Positions 39,383-48,357 of a DNA stretch of 64,000 nucleotides are shown here, piece by piece (positions within the stretch are counted from its first letter, which is position 1; every line of letters starts with the position of its first letter). A model generated the notes under the pieces. It worked only from the letters and a program-made list of their open reading frames with translations. It ran no database searches and was not told the origin of the DNA. A program made the translations under genes and the position numbers. The stretch comes from Herbaspirillum sp. GW103 (GTDB lineage Bacteria; Pseudomonadota; Gammaproteobacteria; Burkholderiales; Burkholderiaceae_D), in assembly GCF_000261365.1 (NCBI RefSeq), contig NZ_AJVC01000003.1, positions 930,001-994,000 of the forward strand, in the 5' to 3' direction.

Positions 39383-39422
39383 GCACCGTCACGGTGACGC
39401 ACGAACGCGCCACCGTGACGGT
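39383..39422 (-). other. Perfect 13-bp hairpin between the binding-protein gene and the FAD gene
   Basis: CACCGTCACGGTG (39383-39395) and CACCGTGACGGTG (39410-39422) are exact reverse complements around a 14-nt loop. There is no T tract. In its position after the binding-protein gene it may protect that mRNA segment from 3' decay, giving excess binding protein, or act as a partial terminator. Confidence 0.75.
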
Positions 39423-39447
39423 GAGGTGTTGCCGACTGGCTCTGGTC

Positions 39448-40479
39448 TTACTGCTTCTTCTCGGACTTGCTTTCGTAACGCTTGCTCCACTCGGTCAGGA
39501 TGCGGTCGCGGTTGGTGCTGGCCCAGGTGAAGTCGTTCTTGATCAGGCGCTTCTCATAGTCGGCCGGCAGCAGTGGATCCGGCTTGGCCACGCCGGGAAC
39601 GGCGACCACGGCGAAGTTCTTTTCATACAGGGCCATGGCATCCTTGCTGGCCGAGAAGTCAGCCAGTTTCTTGGCCGCTTCCAGGTTCTTGGTACCCTTG
39701 ACGATGGCGGTGGCTTCGATATCCCAGCCCAGACCTTCGGAGGGCAGGATCACGTCGATCGGGGCGCCTTCCTTCTTGGTCTTGACGGCGCGGTACTCGA
39801 AGGCGATACCGATGGGGAATTCACCTGTCGCGGCCTGCTTGCAGGGCTTGGAGCCGGAGTGGGTGTACTGGCCGATGTTCTTGTGCAGGGCGTCCATGTA
39901 GGCCCAGCCTTTTTCTTCACCCATCATCTGCAGCCAGGCCGAGACATCCAGGTAGCCGGTCCCCGAAGAAGCCGGATTGGGCATCACGATCTTGCCGGCA
40001 TAGACCGGCTTGGTCAGGTCAGCCCAGGAGGTCGGCTTGGGCAAGCCTTGCTTTTGTGCTTCCACGGTATTGAAGCAGATCGCCGAAGCCCACACGTCCA
40101 TGCCGACCCAGGCCGGCGGATTGGCGGCGCTGCGGTACTTGGCATCGATGGCCGAGAGGCCGTGCGGGGCGTAGGGCGTCAACATGCCTTCCTTGTCCAG
40201 CAGGGCCAGGCTGGTGGCAGCCAGGCCCCAGATCACGTCGGCCTGCGGGTTGGCCTTCTCGGCCAGCAGCTTGGCCGTGACGATGCCGGTGGAGTCGCGC
40301 ACCCACTTGATCTCGATGTCCGGATTGGCCTTCTGGAACGCGGCCTGGTAAGCCTTGATTTGGTCGGCTTCGAGGGCGGTGTAGACGGTCAGCGTGGTGG
40401 CGGCGTGGGCCTGGGCCGAGAACAGCATGCCGGCGCCGATCAGCGATGCGAGCAGGGAAAACAGCTTGGTTTTTTTCAT
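39448..40479 (-). CDS. phnS: Periplasmic binding protein of a putative 2-aminoethylphosphonate ABC transporter
   Basis: A 343-aa precursor with a Sec signal peptide (residues 1 to about 26, ending AHAA) and the type 2 periplasmic-binding fold of the Fe3+/spermidine/AEP group: TLTVYTALEADQIKAYQAAF, then ADVIWGLAATSLALL and NPASSGTGYL. This matches the PhnS-like family placed with PhnT and PhnU-like proteins for AEP import. It is third in the operon; ligand specificity is inferred from family and neighbours. Confidence 0.82.
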   Translation of the reverse strand: MKKTKLFSLLASLIGAGMLFSAQAHAATTLTVYTALEADQIKAYQAAFQKANPDIEIKWVRDSTGIVTAKLLAEKANPQADVIWGLAATSLALLDKEGMLTPYAPHGLSAIDAKYRSAANPPAWVGMDVWASAICFNTVEAQKQGLPKPTSWADLTKPVYAGKIVMPNPASSGTGYLDVSAWLQMMGEEKGWAYMDALHKNIGQYTHSGSKPCKQAATGEFPIGIAFEYRAVKTKKEGAPIDVILPSEGLGWDIEATAIVKGTKNLEAAKKLADFSASKDAMALYEKNFAVVAVPGVAKPDPLLPADYEKRLIKNDFTWASTNRDRILTEWSKRYESKSEKKQ

Positions 40480-40560
40480 GATGGCCTTCGTCTGTGAATG
40501 GCTGGGTTGAAAACGCGTCGAGGACGCTAGGTGGGGAAATCGTGGTGTAGTCAGTCCGGT

Positions 40561-42318
40561 TCAGTGGGCGCGGCCCCGGCGCCAGGCCTGGGCCCGCGCC
40601 AGCCAGCCGCTGCCGGCCAGGTGCATGAGCAGCGAGGCCAGCGCCGAGCTCAGCAGGATGAGCGTGGACATGGCCGCCGCCGGACCGACGTCGCCGGCAT
40701 CGTCCATGTTGAGTACCGCCACCGAGGCCAGCACCGTATCGGGGCGATACAGGAAGATCACCGCCGATACCGTGGTCATCGAGGACACGAACAGGTAGCG
40801 GAAGATCTCCAGCATCTGCGGCAGGCACAGCGGTACGGTCACGCGCAGGAAGGTCTGCAGCAGTGGCACCTTCAGCGACAGCGAGGCGGCCTCGAATTCC
40901 GGATCGAGCTGTTTGAGGGCAGTGACGGCGCTCAGGTGCGCCGTGGTGTAAAAGTGCACGATGCAGCACAGCACCAGCAGTGTCATCGTCCCGTAGAGGA
41001 AGTTGAACGGATTGGCCGGACGGTTGAAGAAGAGCAGGCTGCCCAGGCCCAGCACCAGGCCGGGCACGGCCATGGGCAGGAAGCACAGCATGCGCAGCAG
41101 GGGCGAGAGCCAGCGCTGGCCGCGCGTCTTTTCCATCAGCCAGGCACCGGTGAAGATGACCACGGTGCCAGCCACGCTGGTGCCGCAGGCCAGTCTCAGA
41201 CTGTTCCAGTAGGCCAGCCAGCCGCCGCCATCCATGTTGTCGAAGTCGTAGTGCTGCCAGGTCAGCTGCAGGTTGTAGGGCCACAGCTTGACCACCGACG
41301 CACCCATGGCGACCACGATCATCATCAGGATGGCCGCAGCGATGAGCGCCACCGCCAGCAGGTTCAGGCCATCGCGGCGCCAGTCGGGACGCGGTATGTA
41401 GGCTTCCGAACGGCTGCTCATGGTGGCGCGCTGGCGGCGCTGCAGCCAGGCGTCCAGGGCGAAGGTCAACAGGGCCGGCACCAGCAGCAGCAAGCCGATC
41501 AGCGCACCGCGCCCGAACTGCTGCTGACCGACCACGGCCTTGTAGGCTTCCACGGCCAGCACGCTGTAGGCGCCACCGGTGATCTTGGGCACGCCGAAGT
41601 CGGTGATGGTGAGCGTGAAGACCAGACACAGCGCACCAAAGATGCCATAGCGCGTGGTCGGCAGGGTGACCGTGGTGAAGACGCGCCAGCGCGAGGCGCC
41701 CATGGCATGGGCCGCATCGTAGAGGCGACCGTCGGCCTGCGACAGCGCCGACAGCAGGATCATCATGGCATGCGGGAAGGTGTAGAACACTTCACCCAGC
41801 AGGATGCCCCAGAAGCCGTAGATGCTGCCATCCATCCATTCCTTGAACAGTCCCTGATTACCGAACAGGTAGATCAGCGCGATGCCCGGCAACAGCGACG
41901 GCGCCAGCAGCGGCAACAGGCCGATGCCGCGCCACAGGCCCTTGCAGGGAATGCAGCTGCGCTGCAGGGCGTAGGCGAACACATAGGCCAGCGGCACCGT
42001 GACCACGGCAGTGACTGCCGAGACCCACAGGCTGCGTCCCAGCAGCGGCAGGAAATTGATATTGGCAAACAGGGCTACGAAGGGCTGGATACCGGCCCAG
42101 TTGCCCTCGGGCGTAAGGAAAGCCTGTGCCAGGATGAACAACAGGGGGCCGCCCAGACCAAGCGACAGCAGCACCAGCAAGAGCCATTTCAATGCGCCCG
42201 GCAGCCACTGGCTGCGGTCGGTGCCGGCGCGGCCGGCCTGTGCCGTGGCGGGCAGGGTCTGGTCGAGTGCCATGGCAGTCAGTGAGCGGGCAGGGGGCAG
42301 GGAAGATTGCATCGTCAT
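40561..42318 (-). CDS. phnU: Putative 2-aminoethylphosphonate ABC transporter permease, two fused domains
   Basis: A 585-aa inner-membrane protein with about 12 helices and two permease domains in tandem (residues ~60-290 and ~335-575), each carrying an EAA-type loop (DAAHAMGASRWRVFTTVTLP and FEAASLSLKVPLLQTFLRV). The single chain thus supplies both halves of the channel, as in the PhnU2-like family for AEP. It lies 12 nt downstream of the ATPase gene. Confidence 0.82.
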   Translation of the reverse strand: MTMQSSLPPARSLTAMALDQTLPATAQAGRAGTDRSQWLPGALKWLLLVLLSLGLGGPLLFILAQAFLTPEGNWAGIQPFVALFANINFLPLLGRSLWVSAVTAVVTVPLAYVFAYALQRSCIPCKGLWRGIGLLPLLAPSLLPGIALIYLFGNQGLFKEWMDGSIYGFWGILLGEVFYTFPHAMMILLSALSQADGRLYDAAHAMGASRWRVFTTVTLPTTRYGIFGALCLVFTLTITDFGVPKITGGAYSVLAVEAYKAVVGQQQFGRGALIGLLLLVPALLTFALDAWLQRRQRATMSSRSEAYIPRPDWRRDGLNLLAVALIAAAILMMIVVAMGASVVKLWPYNLQLTWQHYDFDNMDGGGWLAYWNSLRLACGTSVAGTVVIFTGAWLMEKTRGQRWLSPLLRMLCFLPMAVPGLVLGLGSLLFFNRPANPFNFLYGTMTLLVLCCIVHFYTTAHLSAVTALKQLDPEFEAASLSLKVPLLQTFLRVTVPLCLPQMLEIFRYLFVSSMTTVSAVIFLYRPDTVLASVAVLNMDDAGDVGPAAAMSTLILLSSALASLLMHLAGSGWLARAQAWRRGRAH

Positions 42319-42330
42319 GAATGTTGCGGC

Positions 42331-43455
42331 TCAGGCAAAGACCCGCAGTGCCTGGCGCGGCAAGGCCACCCACAGATCGTCGTGTGCCGACAGGGCGGTC
42401 AGGCGCTCGTGCGAATCGCCGCTGACGTCGGCCAGCAGGGTCTGGCCCGGCAGCGCATCCGCTGACAAGGCCAGGCGGTAGCGGTGCCCGAGATAGATGC
42501 GATCGACCACACGCGCCCGGAAGCGGTTGGCACAGTCTTCGGTGGCGAACAGTTCCACGGCCTCGGGCCGGCAGAACAGGCGGCCGCTTTGCAGCTCCGC
42601 TTCTTCGGGACGCACTTCGAGGCGCAAGGCCCCCACGGTGACCTGCGACCCCGAGATGCGCGAAAACGGCAGCCAGTTGGCATGACCGATGAAGTCCGCC
42701 ACGAAAGGTGTGGCCGGACGGCGGTAGATCTCGGCGGGCGTGCCGAACTGCTCGATGCGCCCGTGCTGCATGACGGCGATGCGGTCGGCCATGACCATCG
42801 CTTCTTCCTGGTCATGCGTGACCATGAGGGTGGTGATGCGGAACTGCTTTTGCAGGCGGCGGATTTCCAGTTGCAGGTGTTCGCGTACCTGCGCATCCAG
42901 TGCCGAAAGCGGTTCATCGAGCAACAGCAGTGAAGGCGACGGCGCCAGTGCACGCGCCAGAGCCACGCGCTGCTGCTGGCCGCCGGACAGCTGGCCGGGA
43001 TACTTGGACTGACTGCCGTCCAGGCCGACCATGGCCAGCATCTCCGTGACGCGCGCCTGGCGTGCCTGGCGCTTCATATTGCGCAGGCCATAGGCGACGT
43101 TGTCGGCCACGGTCAGATTCGGAAACAGGGCATAGGACTGGAACAGAATGCCGTAATCGCGCGATTGCGGCGGCAGACCGGAAATGTCCCGACCGGCGGC
43201 CACGAGCTGGCCGGCGTCCTGGCGCTCCAGCCCGGCGATGGTGCGCAGCAGGGTGGTCTTGCCGCAGCCCGACGGGCCCAGCAGGCAGACCATCTCTCCC
43301 CGGTGCACTTCCAGCGACACCCCGTCCAGCGCGGTAAAGGCCCCGAAGCGTTTTTCGATACCGCGTACCGACAGGAAACGCTCGCCGGCATCGGCATCAT
43401 CAGGCGGACAAACCGGCATCGCGAGGGCGGCGGCGCAAGAGGGTGTGGGCATCAT
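42331..43455 (-). CDS. phnT: Putative 2-aminoethylphosphonate ABC transporter ATP-binding protein
   Basis: A 374-aa ATPase: Walker A GPSGCGKTT near residue 60, Q-loop FQSYALFPNL, signature [15 protein letters not shown], Walker B LLLLDEPLSALD, and switch histidine in VTHDQEEA, followed by a C-terminal OB-type (TOBE) domain (residues ~265-370). It energises the fused permease downstream. First gene of the operon; two adjacent ATGs (43455 and 43452) are possible starts. Confidence 0.85.
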   Translation of the reverse strand: MMPTPSCAAALAMPVCPPDDADAGERFLSVRGIEKRFGAFTALDGVSLEVHRGEMVCLLGPSGCGKTTLLRTIAGLERQDAGQLVAAGRDISGLPPQSRDYGILFQSYALFPNLTVADNVAYGLRNMKRQARQARVTEMLAMVGLDGSQSKYPGQLSGGQQQRVALARALAPSPSLLLLDEPLSALDAQVREHLQLEIRRLQKQFRITTLMVTHDQEEAMVMADRIAVMQHGRIEQFGTPAEIYRRPATPFVADFIGHANWLPFSRISGSQVTVGALRLEVRPEEAELQSGRLFCRPEAVELFATEDCANRFRARVVDRIYLGHRYRLALSADALPGQTLLADVSGDSHERLTALSAHDDLWVALPRQALRVFA

Positions 43456-43756
43456 CTCGGAAGGTGTCTGGCTGGCTCGTGGTTTTGCCCAAACGCAGCG
43501 CCCATGCGGGCTTGCGCCTGACGGGCCGACCCGTTCAAAGGCAAGCGGATGGTACGGGCCTAATATGACTGCTGGATGACACCCCCTGCTGTGATAGCGG
43601 ACTGGAATCCTTGCTATAGATTGAAGCTATGGATCGGCCTTCGGGCTCTCGCGGCGGGGGAATCCGCGGCGGAAATGACTGTCCAAATTTGGTCAGATCC
43701 TTCATTGACGCCGTACGGCGGGTGAAGCAAGATCATTCAGTCCTTTGGAGGAGCAA
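43456..43756. other. Divergent region between phnT and the lipoprotein gene
   Basis: Gap of 301 nt. Two perfect palindromes lie near the lipoprotein gene: CCAAATTTGG (43683-43692) and CGCCGTACGGCG (43709-43720), possible operator sites. Promoters for both directions should be here; TATAGA at 43615-43620 is a weak -10 candidate. Confidence 0.45.
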
Positions 43757-44281
43757 ATGAACAAAAACGGCAAGCCCGGGCGGCGACCCGGGATGCGGCT
43801 GGCGATGTCAGGCGTGGGCGTGGCCGCCATGCTGGCGGCCTGCTCGGCGCCGGAGAGCACCCAGCAGGAGCGTGACGCACTGGCACGCGCCCTGATCGAG
43901 CAGAAGAAGACCACCGAAGACGCCACCTCCACCGCCACCACCGTGGAGGGCTACAAGGTCGACCTGGCCAGGCGCATTTCCCAGGTCAATTTCACCAGTG
44001 TCTACATAGAGCGCCCGCAAGCCTTGCTGCGCTCGGTGATCGTCATCAAGTACGTGGTGGATGGTGAGGGAAACCTGGTCAGGAGCGAGATCCTGCGCAG
44101 CAACCGCGACAAGCACGCCGAGGCCAGCGCCCTGGGCAGCCTGAAAACCGCGGCGCCCTTTCCCAAGCCGCCACCGGCGCTGCTCAAGCAGGGCCGTATC
44201 GAACTCTCGGAGAGCTGGCTGTTCAACAACGATGGCCGTTTCCAGTTGCGCAGCGTGGCGCTGGCCCAGATGGACCGATAG
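43757..44281 (+). CDS. Lipoprotein with TonB C-terminal-like domain
   Basis: A 174-aa precursor with a basic N-terminus, a hydrophobic stretch and the lipobox LAAC (cysteine near residue 31), so it is expected to be lipid-anchored. The mature part has a charged linker and then a domain resembling the TonB C-terminal fold: RSVIVIKYVVDGEGNLVRSEIL and GSLKTAAPFPKPP. Unlike TonB it has no membrane-spanning anchor or long proline spacer, so it probably does not energise receptors in the usual way. The start is ATG 43757, with GGAGGAG at 43747-43753. Confidence 0.75.
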   Translation: MNKNGKPGRRPGMRLAMSGVGVAAMLAACSAPESTQQERDALARALIEQKKTTEDATSTATTVEGYKVDLARRISQVNFTSVYIERPQALLRSVIVIKYVVDGEGNLVRSEILRSNRDKHAEASALGSLKTAAPFPKPPPALLKQGRIELSESWLFNNDGRFQLRSVALAQMDR

Positions 44282-44319
44282 CGGTTCCCGGCAAAGATGC
44301 CTGCCGGCATTGGCATGTG

Positions 44320-44325
44320 TATAAT
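44320..44325 (+). promoter_or_regulatory. TATAAT element upstream of a short terminated segment
   Basis: A perfect TATAAT at 44320-44325 lies 63 nt before the terminator at 44388. No strong -35 is visible. If active, it would give a transcript of roughly 80 nt (see the 44388 terminator). Confidence 0.4.
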
Positions 44326-44387
44326 GTCGCGCGAGCATGACGGTGTGCGTTGTGTCTCCCGGGCCTGACGGGCCTGCGCCGGATCAG

Positions 44388-44413
44388 GGCGAACGCGAGT
44401 TCGCCTTTTTTCT
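44388..44413 (+). terminator. Intrinsic terminator upstream of ppiD
   Basis: GGCGAAC, loop GCGA, GTTCGCC, then TTTTTTCTT: a strong terminator 107 nt after the lipoprotein gene and 79 nt before ppiD. Confidence 0.88.
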
Positions 44414-44491
44414 TATCGGCGCGCGCCAGCGGCAGTCTTCGCTGATCCCCGCTGTCCTTCATTGACCAGATCGTTTATTGATTGGCTATAC

Positions 44492-46411
44492 ATGTTTGAT
44501 TTCATTCGTACTCACCAGCGCCTGATGCAGTTCCTGCTGCTGCTGTTCATCTTCCCGTCGTTCGCCTTCTTCGGCCTGGAGGGTTACAGCCGCCTGACCG
44601 ACGACAGCGGCGTGGCCAAGGTGGCCGGCCAGACCATCACCAAGGAAGAGTGGGATGCCGCGCATCGCCAGCAGCTCGAACGCATGCGCCAGGTGTATGG
44701 CAATCAGTTCGACAGCAAGATCTTCGATAGCCCGCAGGCGCGCCGCGCCATCCTCGACAACCTGATCGCCCAGCGCGCCCTGGGCGCCGAGGTGGTGGCC
44801 AGCAAGCTGGTGGTGCCGGACCAGGTACTGCAGCAAAGCATCCTGCAGATTCCCGGCCTGACCAAACCGGACGGGACCTTCGACAATGAGCAGTACCGCG
44901 TGCTGCTGGCCGCGCAGGGCATGACCCAGAAGTCCTACGAAGCCGGCCTGCGCCGCGAAATGGCCGTGCAGCAGTTGAATGCTGCCATCCAGAGCACCGC
45001 TTTCGCGCCCAGGACCGTGGCCGAGAACCTGTCCAACCTGAACGATCAGGAACGTACCGTCCAGATGCTCAACTTCAAGCCGGACAGCTACGCCAGCCAG
45101 GTCAAGGTGACCGACGACATGCTCAAGGCCTACTACGACAAGAACACCGCCCGTTTCGAGACCCCGGAACAGGCCGACATCGAGTACGTGGTCCTGGATG
45201 CGGCGGCCGTGGCTGCCCAGGCCACTGTCACCGATGACGATATCAAGTCCTACTACGAGCAGAACCAGAAGCAGTACGCCACCGAAGAACAGCGTCGCGC
45301 CAGCCACATCCTGATCACCGTCAAGAAGGATGCCTCGGCGGCCGACAAGGCTGCAGCCAAGAGCAAGGCCGATGCTCTGGTGGCGCAGCTGCGCAAGAAT
45401 CCGGGTGACTTTGCCAAGCTGGCCAAAGCCAATTCGCAGGACCCCGGCTCGGCCGCCAACGGTGGCGACCTCGGTTACTTCAGCCGCGACGCCATGGTCA
45501 AACCCTTCGCCGATGCCGCCTTCAGCCTGAAGCAGGGCGAGATCAGCGATCCGGTGGAGTCCGACTTCGGCTATCACGTCATCGAGGTGACCGGCATCAA
45601 GCCGGCGTCGGTCAAGCCGCTGGAATCGGTCAAGGCCGAGATCGGTGCCGACATCAAGAAGCAGATCGCCGCCAAGAAGTATTCGGACATGGCCGACCAG
45701 TTCAACAACCTGGTCTATGAAAACGCCGACAGCCTCAAAGCCGTCTCCGACAAGCTCAAGCTGAAGATCCAGACCGCCTCCGGCGTGACCCGCCTGCCCA
45801 ACCCGGCAGCCGGTGCGGCACCCTACAACAATGCCAAGTTCCTGAGCGCACTGTTCACCGACGACGTGATCAAGGGCAAGCACAACACTGAAGCCGTGCA
45901 GACCGCTCCCAACACCCTGGTGGCCGCGCGCATGACCAGCTACAAGCCGGTGTCCAAGCGCCCGTTCGAGGAAGTCAAGGCGGAGGTGCAGAAGGACGTG
46001 GTGGCAGCCGAAGAGCAATCCCTGGCAGTGAAGGCGGGCCAGGAACGCCTGGCCCAGCTGCAGGCCAAGGATGATGCCAGCGGCTTCAGCGAGCCCAAGG
46101 TGGTGTCCCGCGTGAAGTCCGACGGCTGGACCCAGGAAGCCTTCAACGCCGTCATGAAGGCCGATACCGCCAAGCTGCCGGTCTACGTGGGCGCCGAGAC
46201 GCGCGGCCTGGGCTACCAGATCTACCGTATCACCAAGGTGGAACAGCCCAAGACCGTCGACACCGCACGTCGCAAGGCCGAACAGGAGCAGATCACCGCC
46301 GCCTTGTCGCAGCAGGATGCCCTGGGCTACCTGGACTACCTGCGCGAGAAGGCCAAGACCAAGCTGCTCAAGGGGGCTGCTGCGGTGAGCGCGGATGATG
46401 CTGCCAAGTGA
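44492..46411 (+). CDS. ppiD: Periplasmic folding chaperone PpiD
   Basis: Inner-membrane-anchored chaperone at the exit of the SecYEG translocon. The 639-aa protein has one N-terminal membrane helix (residues ~12-32, within [15 protein letters not shown]), SurA-like N-terminal segments, a parvulin domain (residues ~265-370, with [25 protein letters not shown] and GYHVIEVTG) and a long C-terminal region. In E. coli PpiD the parvulin domain is inactive; activity here is unknown. The start is ATG 44492 ([14 protein letters not shown]); upstream in-frame residues are not conserved. E. coli ppiD is Cpx-regulated, but no box was found here. Confidence 0.93.
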   Translation: MFDFIRTHQRLMQFLLLLFIFPSFAFFGLEGYSRLTDDSGVAKVAGQTITKEEWDAAHRQQLERMRQVYGNQFDSKIFDSPQARRAILDNLIAQRALGAEVVASKLVVPDQVLQQSILQIPGLTKPDGTFDNEQYRVLLAAQGMTQKSYEAGLRREMAVQQLNAAIQSTAFAPRTVAENLSNLNDQERTVQMLNFKPDSYASQVKVTDDMLKAYYDKNTARFETPEQADIEYVVLDAAAVAAQATVTDDDIKSYYEQNQKQYATEEQRRASHILITVKKDASAADKAAAKSKADALVAQLRKNPGDFAKLAKANSQDPGSAANGGDLGYFSRDAMVKPFADAAFSLKQGEISDPVESDFGYHVIEVTGIKPASVKPLESVKAEIGADIKKQIAAKKYSDMADQFNNLVYENADSLKAVSDKLKLKIQTASGVTRLPNPAAGAAPYNNAKFLSALFTDDVIKGKHNTEAVQTAPNTLVAARMTSYKPVSKRPFEEVKAEVQKDVVAAEEQSLAVKAGQERLAQLQAKDDASGFSEPKVVSRVKSDGWTQEAFNAVMKADTAKLPVYVGAETRGLGYQIYRITKVEQPKTVDTARRKAEQEQITAALSQQDALGYLDYLREKAKTKLLKGAAAVSADDAAK

Positions 46412-46885
46412 GCGCCAAGTGAGCTAATCGCACGGCCCGCCGTGGGGCAGCCAGTGCAAGGAGCGCACCGGGATCGTGAATCGGTGCGCTGTGCTGCCCC
46501 AGCACGGGGAGTTGTCGGCATGACCGCCACAATTTGCTAAAAAATTTACACAGGCCGCTTTTCCAGCGGCCTTTTTTGTTTCATCATGGACACCGGCGCT
46601 GCATTCGAGCGGGATGCAACAGGGAGCCGGCACCGGGGAATCCGCTTCAATTCTTCCATCGTCCGTTGGCGTTTCGTCAGCTTTCCACCGTGTGGGAACA
46701 TGCAGCTTTTGTGCTGTCGAGATGAAATTCCTGTCATCCGCACGTCATGTTGCGCCGTTTCGGAAACAAACGGCTGCCGTACAAGTTGTCGCTTTCTCCA
46801 GTCGACATTCGAAAAGCATCGCAGGGGGTATTTCCACGAGGAGTGCTTCCGATGCGAGACTTGCCCTGAATACGACCCAGTTTTT
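46412..46885. other. Gene-free region between ppiD and the amidotransferase
   Basis: Gap of 474 nt. It holds the ppiD terminator (46552-46580). The remaining ~300 nt are less GC-rich and show no recognisable coding or RNA signal; an in-frame extension of the next gene through it is cysteine-rich and implausible. Confidence 0.5.
46552..46580 (+). terminator. Intrinsic terminator of ppiD
   Basis: AGGCCGCT (46552-46559) pairs with AGCGGCCT (46565-46572), followed by TTTTTG. It lies about 140 nt after the ppiD stop. Confidence 0.88.
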
Positions 46886-47605
46886 ATGCCTGCCCCAGTC
46901 CTGATCATTCGCACCGGAGATGCCAATCCTTCCCTCAAGACCAACTATGGTGGCTATGTCGACCAGATAGGCTGCGCTGCCGGTCTGTGCCGTACCGAGA
47001 TCGAAGTGGTGACCGTCTATGAAGGCGAGCGCCCGTCCTGCCCGCGCAGTTACCGCGCGGTTTTCATTACCGGTTCACCGGCCATGGTGACTGACAAGGA
47101 AGACTGGAGCGAGCGCACTGCCGAATGGATTCGCGACGCTGCCGAACTGGACACGCCCATGTTCGGCATCTGTTATGGCCACCAGTTGCTGACCCATGCC
47201 TTTGGCGGCGAAGTCGGCTACAACCCGGCCGGCCGCGCCGCCGGCACCATGCACGTGAGGACGCTGGAATGCTGTCGCCAGGATGAGTTGCTGGGCGTGC
47301 TGCCGGACGAATTCCCGGCCCACATGCTGCACATGCAGTCGGTGCTGCGTCCGCCCAAGGACGCCATCGTCATGGCCCGCTCGCCTATGGACCCGCACCA
47401 CGTCATCAAGCACAAGCACAACGTCTATTCGACGCAGTTCCATCCCGAGTTCTCGCCCGAGTTCGTGCGCGCCCATCTGCATTACTACGCCGATATCTAC
47501 CGTGGCTGCGGCATCGATGCACAGGCGCTGTGCGAGAAGGTCAGCGAGACGCCGCAATCGGCCGGGCTGCTGCGACGCTTCCTGGCGTTGTACGCGCGGC
47601 ATTGA
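46886..47605 (+). CDS. Class-I glutamine amidotransferase (GMP-synthase-like domain, stand-alone)
   Basis: A 239-aa protein made only of a GATase-1 domain: nucleophile Cys96 in GICYGHQLL and the catalytic pair His186/Glu188 in FHPEF. There is no synthase partner domain and no adjacent synthase gene, so it may act alone or on an unknown partner; stand-alone members include gamma-glutamyl hydrolases acting on glutamylated amines. The start at 46886 fits the domain boundary (MPAPVLIIRTGDANPSL), though no clear ribosome binding site precedes it. Confidence 0.85.
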   Translation: MPAPVLIIRTGDANPSLKTNYGGYVDQIGCAAGLCRTEIEVVTVYEGERPSCPRSYRAVFITGSPAMVTDKEDWSERTAEWIRDAAELDTPMFGICYGHQLLTHAFGGEVGYNPAGRAAGTMHVRTLECCRQDELLGVLPDEFPAHMLHMQSVLRPPKDAIVMARSPMDPHHVIKHKHNVYSTQFHPEFSPEFVRAHLHYYADIYRGCGIDAQALCEKVSETPQSAGLLRRFLALYARH

Positions 47606-47679
47606 AACACCTTCGCCATCAGGAAAAGAGCCCCTGATGCCCGCGACGGCACTGGGGCTTTGTGGCCGGACGATCGCGC

Positions 47680-48357
47680 TTACTTCAGCCCGACCAGCGG
47701 CTTGAGATGCGGCCAGACATTGTCCAGCAGCCTGGGCTGCGCCTGTTCATTGGGATGAATGCGATCAGCCTGGAACTGTGAGAGATCGGCCGCGATCCCC
47801 TCGAAGAAGAACGGCACCAGCGCCACCTTGTTGCTCTTGGCCAGCTCCTGGTACATCGCCGCGAAACGGTGCGTGTAGTCGGGGCCGTAATTGGGTGGAA
47901 TCTGCATCCCCACCAGCAGTACCTTGGCCTTTTGCTGGTGCGCCAGATCGATCATGGCTTGCAGGTTGTCCTGGCTGGTCTTGAGCGGCAGGCCGCGCAG
48001 GGCGTCGTTGGCGCCCAGTTCGATCACCACGACGGCCGGCTTGTGCTGCGCCATCAGCGGTGGCAGGCGGTTGCGCCCGCCGATGGTGGTGTCGCCGCTG
48101 ATGCTGGCATTGACCACCTGGTAATCCAGCTTGTTCTGCTGCAGCCGCTTCTGCAGCAGGCCGGTCCAGCCGGTGCCGCGCTGCAGGCCATATTCGGCGG
48201 ACAGGCTGTCACCGAGCACGAGCAGGTTTTTTGGGGCAGAATAAGCGCTCGTCGCCGCTACCATCAGCACGACGCCCGCCAGCAGACGCAACACCGCGCC
48301 CACCAGCCCGTTGCGCCGCGCACCTGTCCCGGACCCACTTGCCCGATTGCCCTGCAT
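47680..48357 (-). CDS. tesA: SGNH/GDSL esterase, TesA-like
   Basis: Periplasmic lysophospholipase/thioesterase family. The 225-aa precursor has a hydrophobic signal (residues ~18-40), then the blocks of the SGNH fold: GDSLS with Ser51, the glycine block, GAND and DRIHPNEQ (catalytic Asp/His). The start is uncertain: ATG 48357 overlaps the start codon of the divergent ATPase gene, and a shorter GTG start just before the signal (residue 19 or 22) is possible. The tesA / ATPase divergence matches the E. coli tesA-ybbA pair. Confidence 0.85.
   Translation of the reverse strand: MQGNRASGSGTGARRNGLVGAVLRLLAGVVLMVAATSAYSAPKNLLVLGDSLSAEYGLQRGTGWTGLLQKRLQQNKLDYQVVNASISGDTTIGGRNRLPPLMAQHKPAVVVIELGANDALRGLPLKTSQDNLQAMIDLAHQQKAKVLLVGMQIPPNYGPDYTHRFAAMYQELAKSNKVALVPFFFEGIAADLSQFQADRIHPNEQAQPRLLDNVWPHLKPLVGLK

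Noticed and set aside
40531-42285. 584-aa plus-strand frame opposite the fused permease
   Set aside because: Very rich in Gln, His and Arg, the usual antisense signature of hydrophobic membrane-protein genes.
46586-46885. 100-residue N-terminal extension of the amidotransferase
   Set aside because: Cysteine-rich, not domain-like, begins right at the ppiD terminator, and the GATase domain starts cleanly at 46886.
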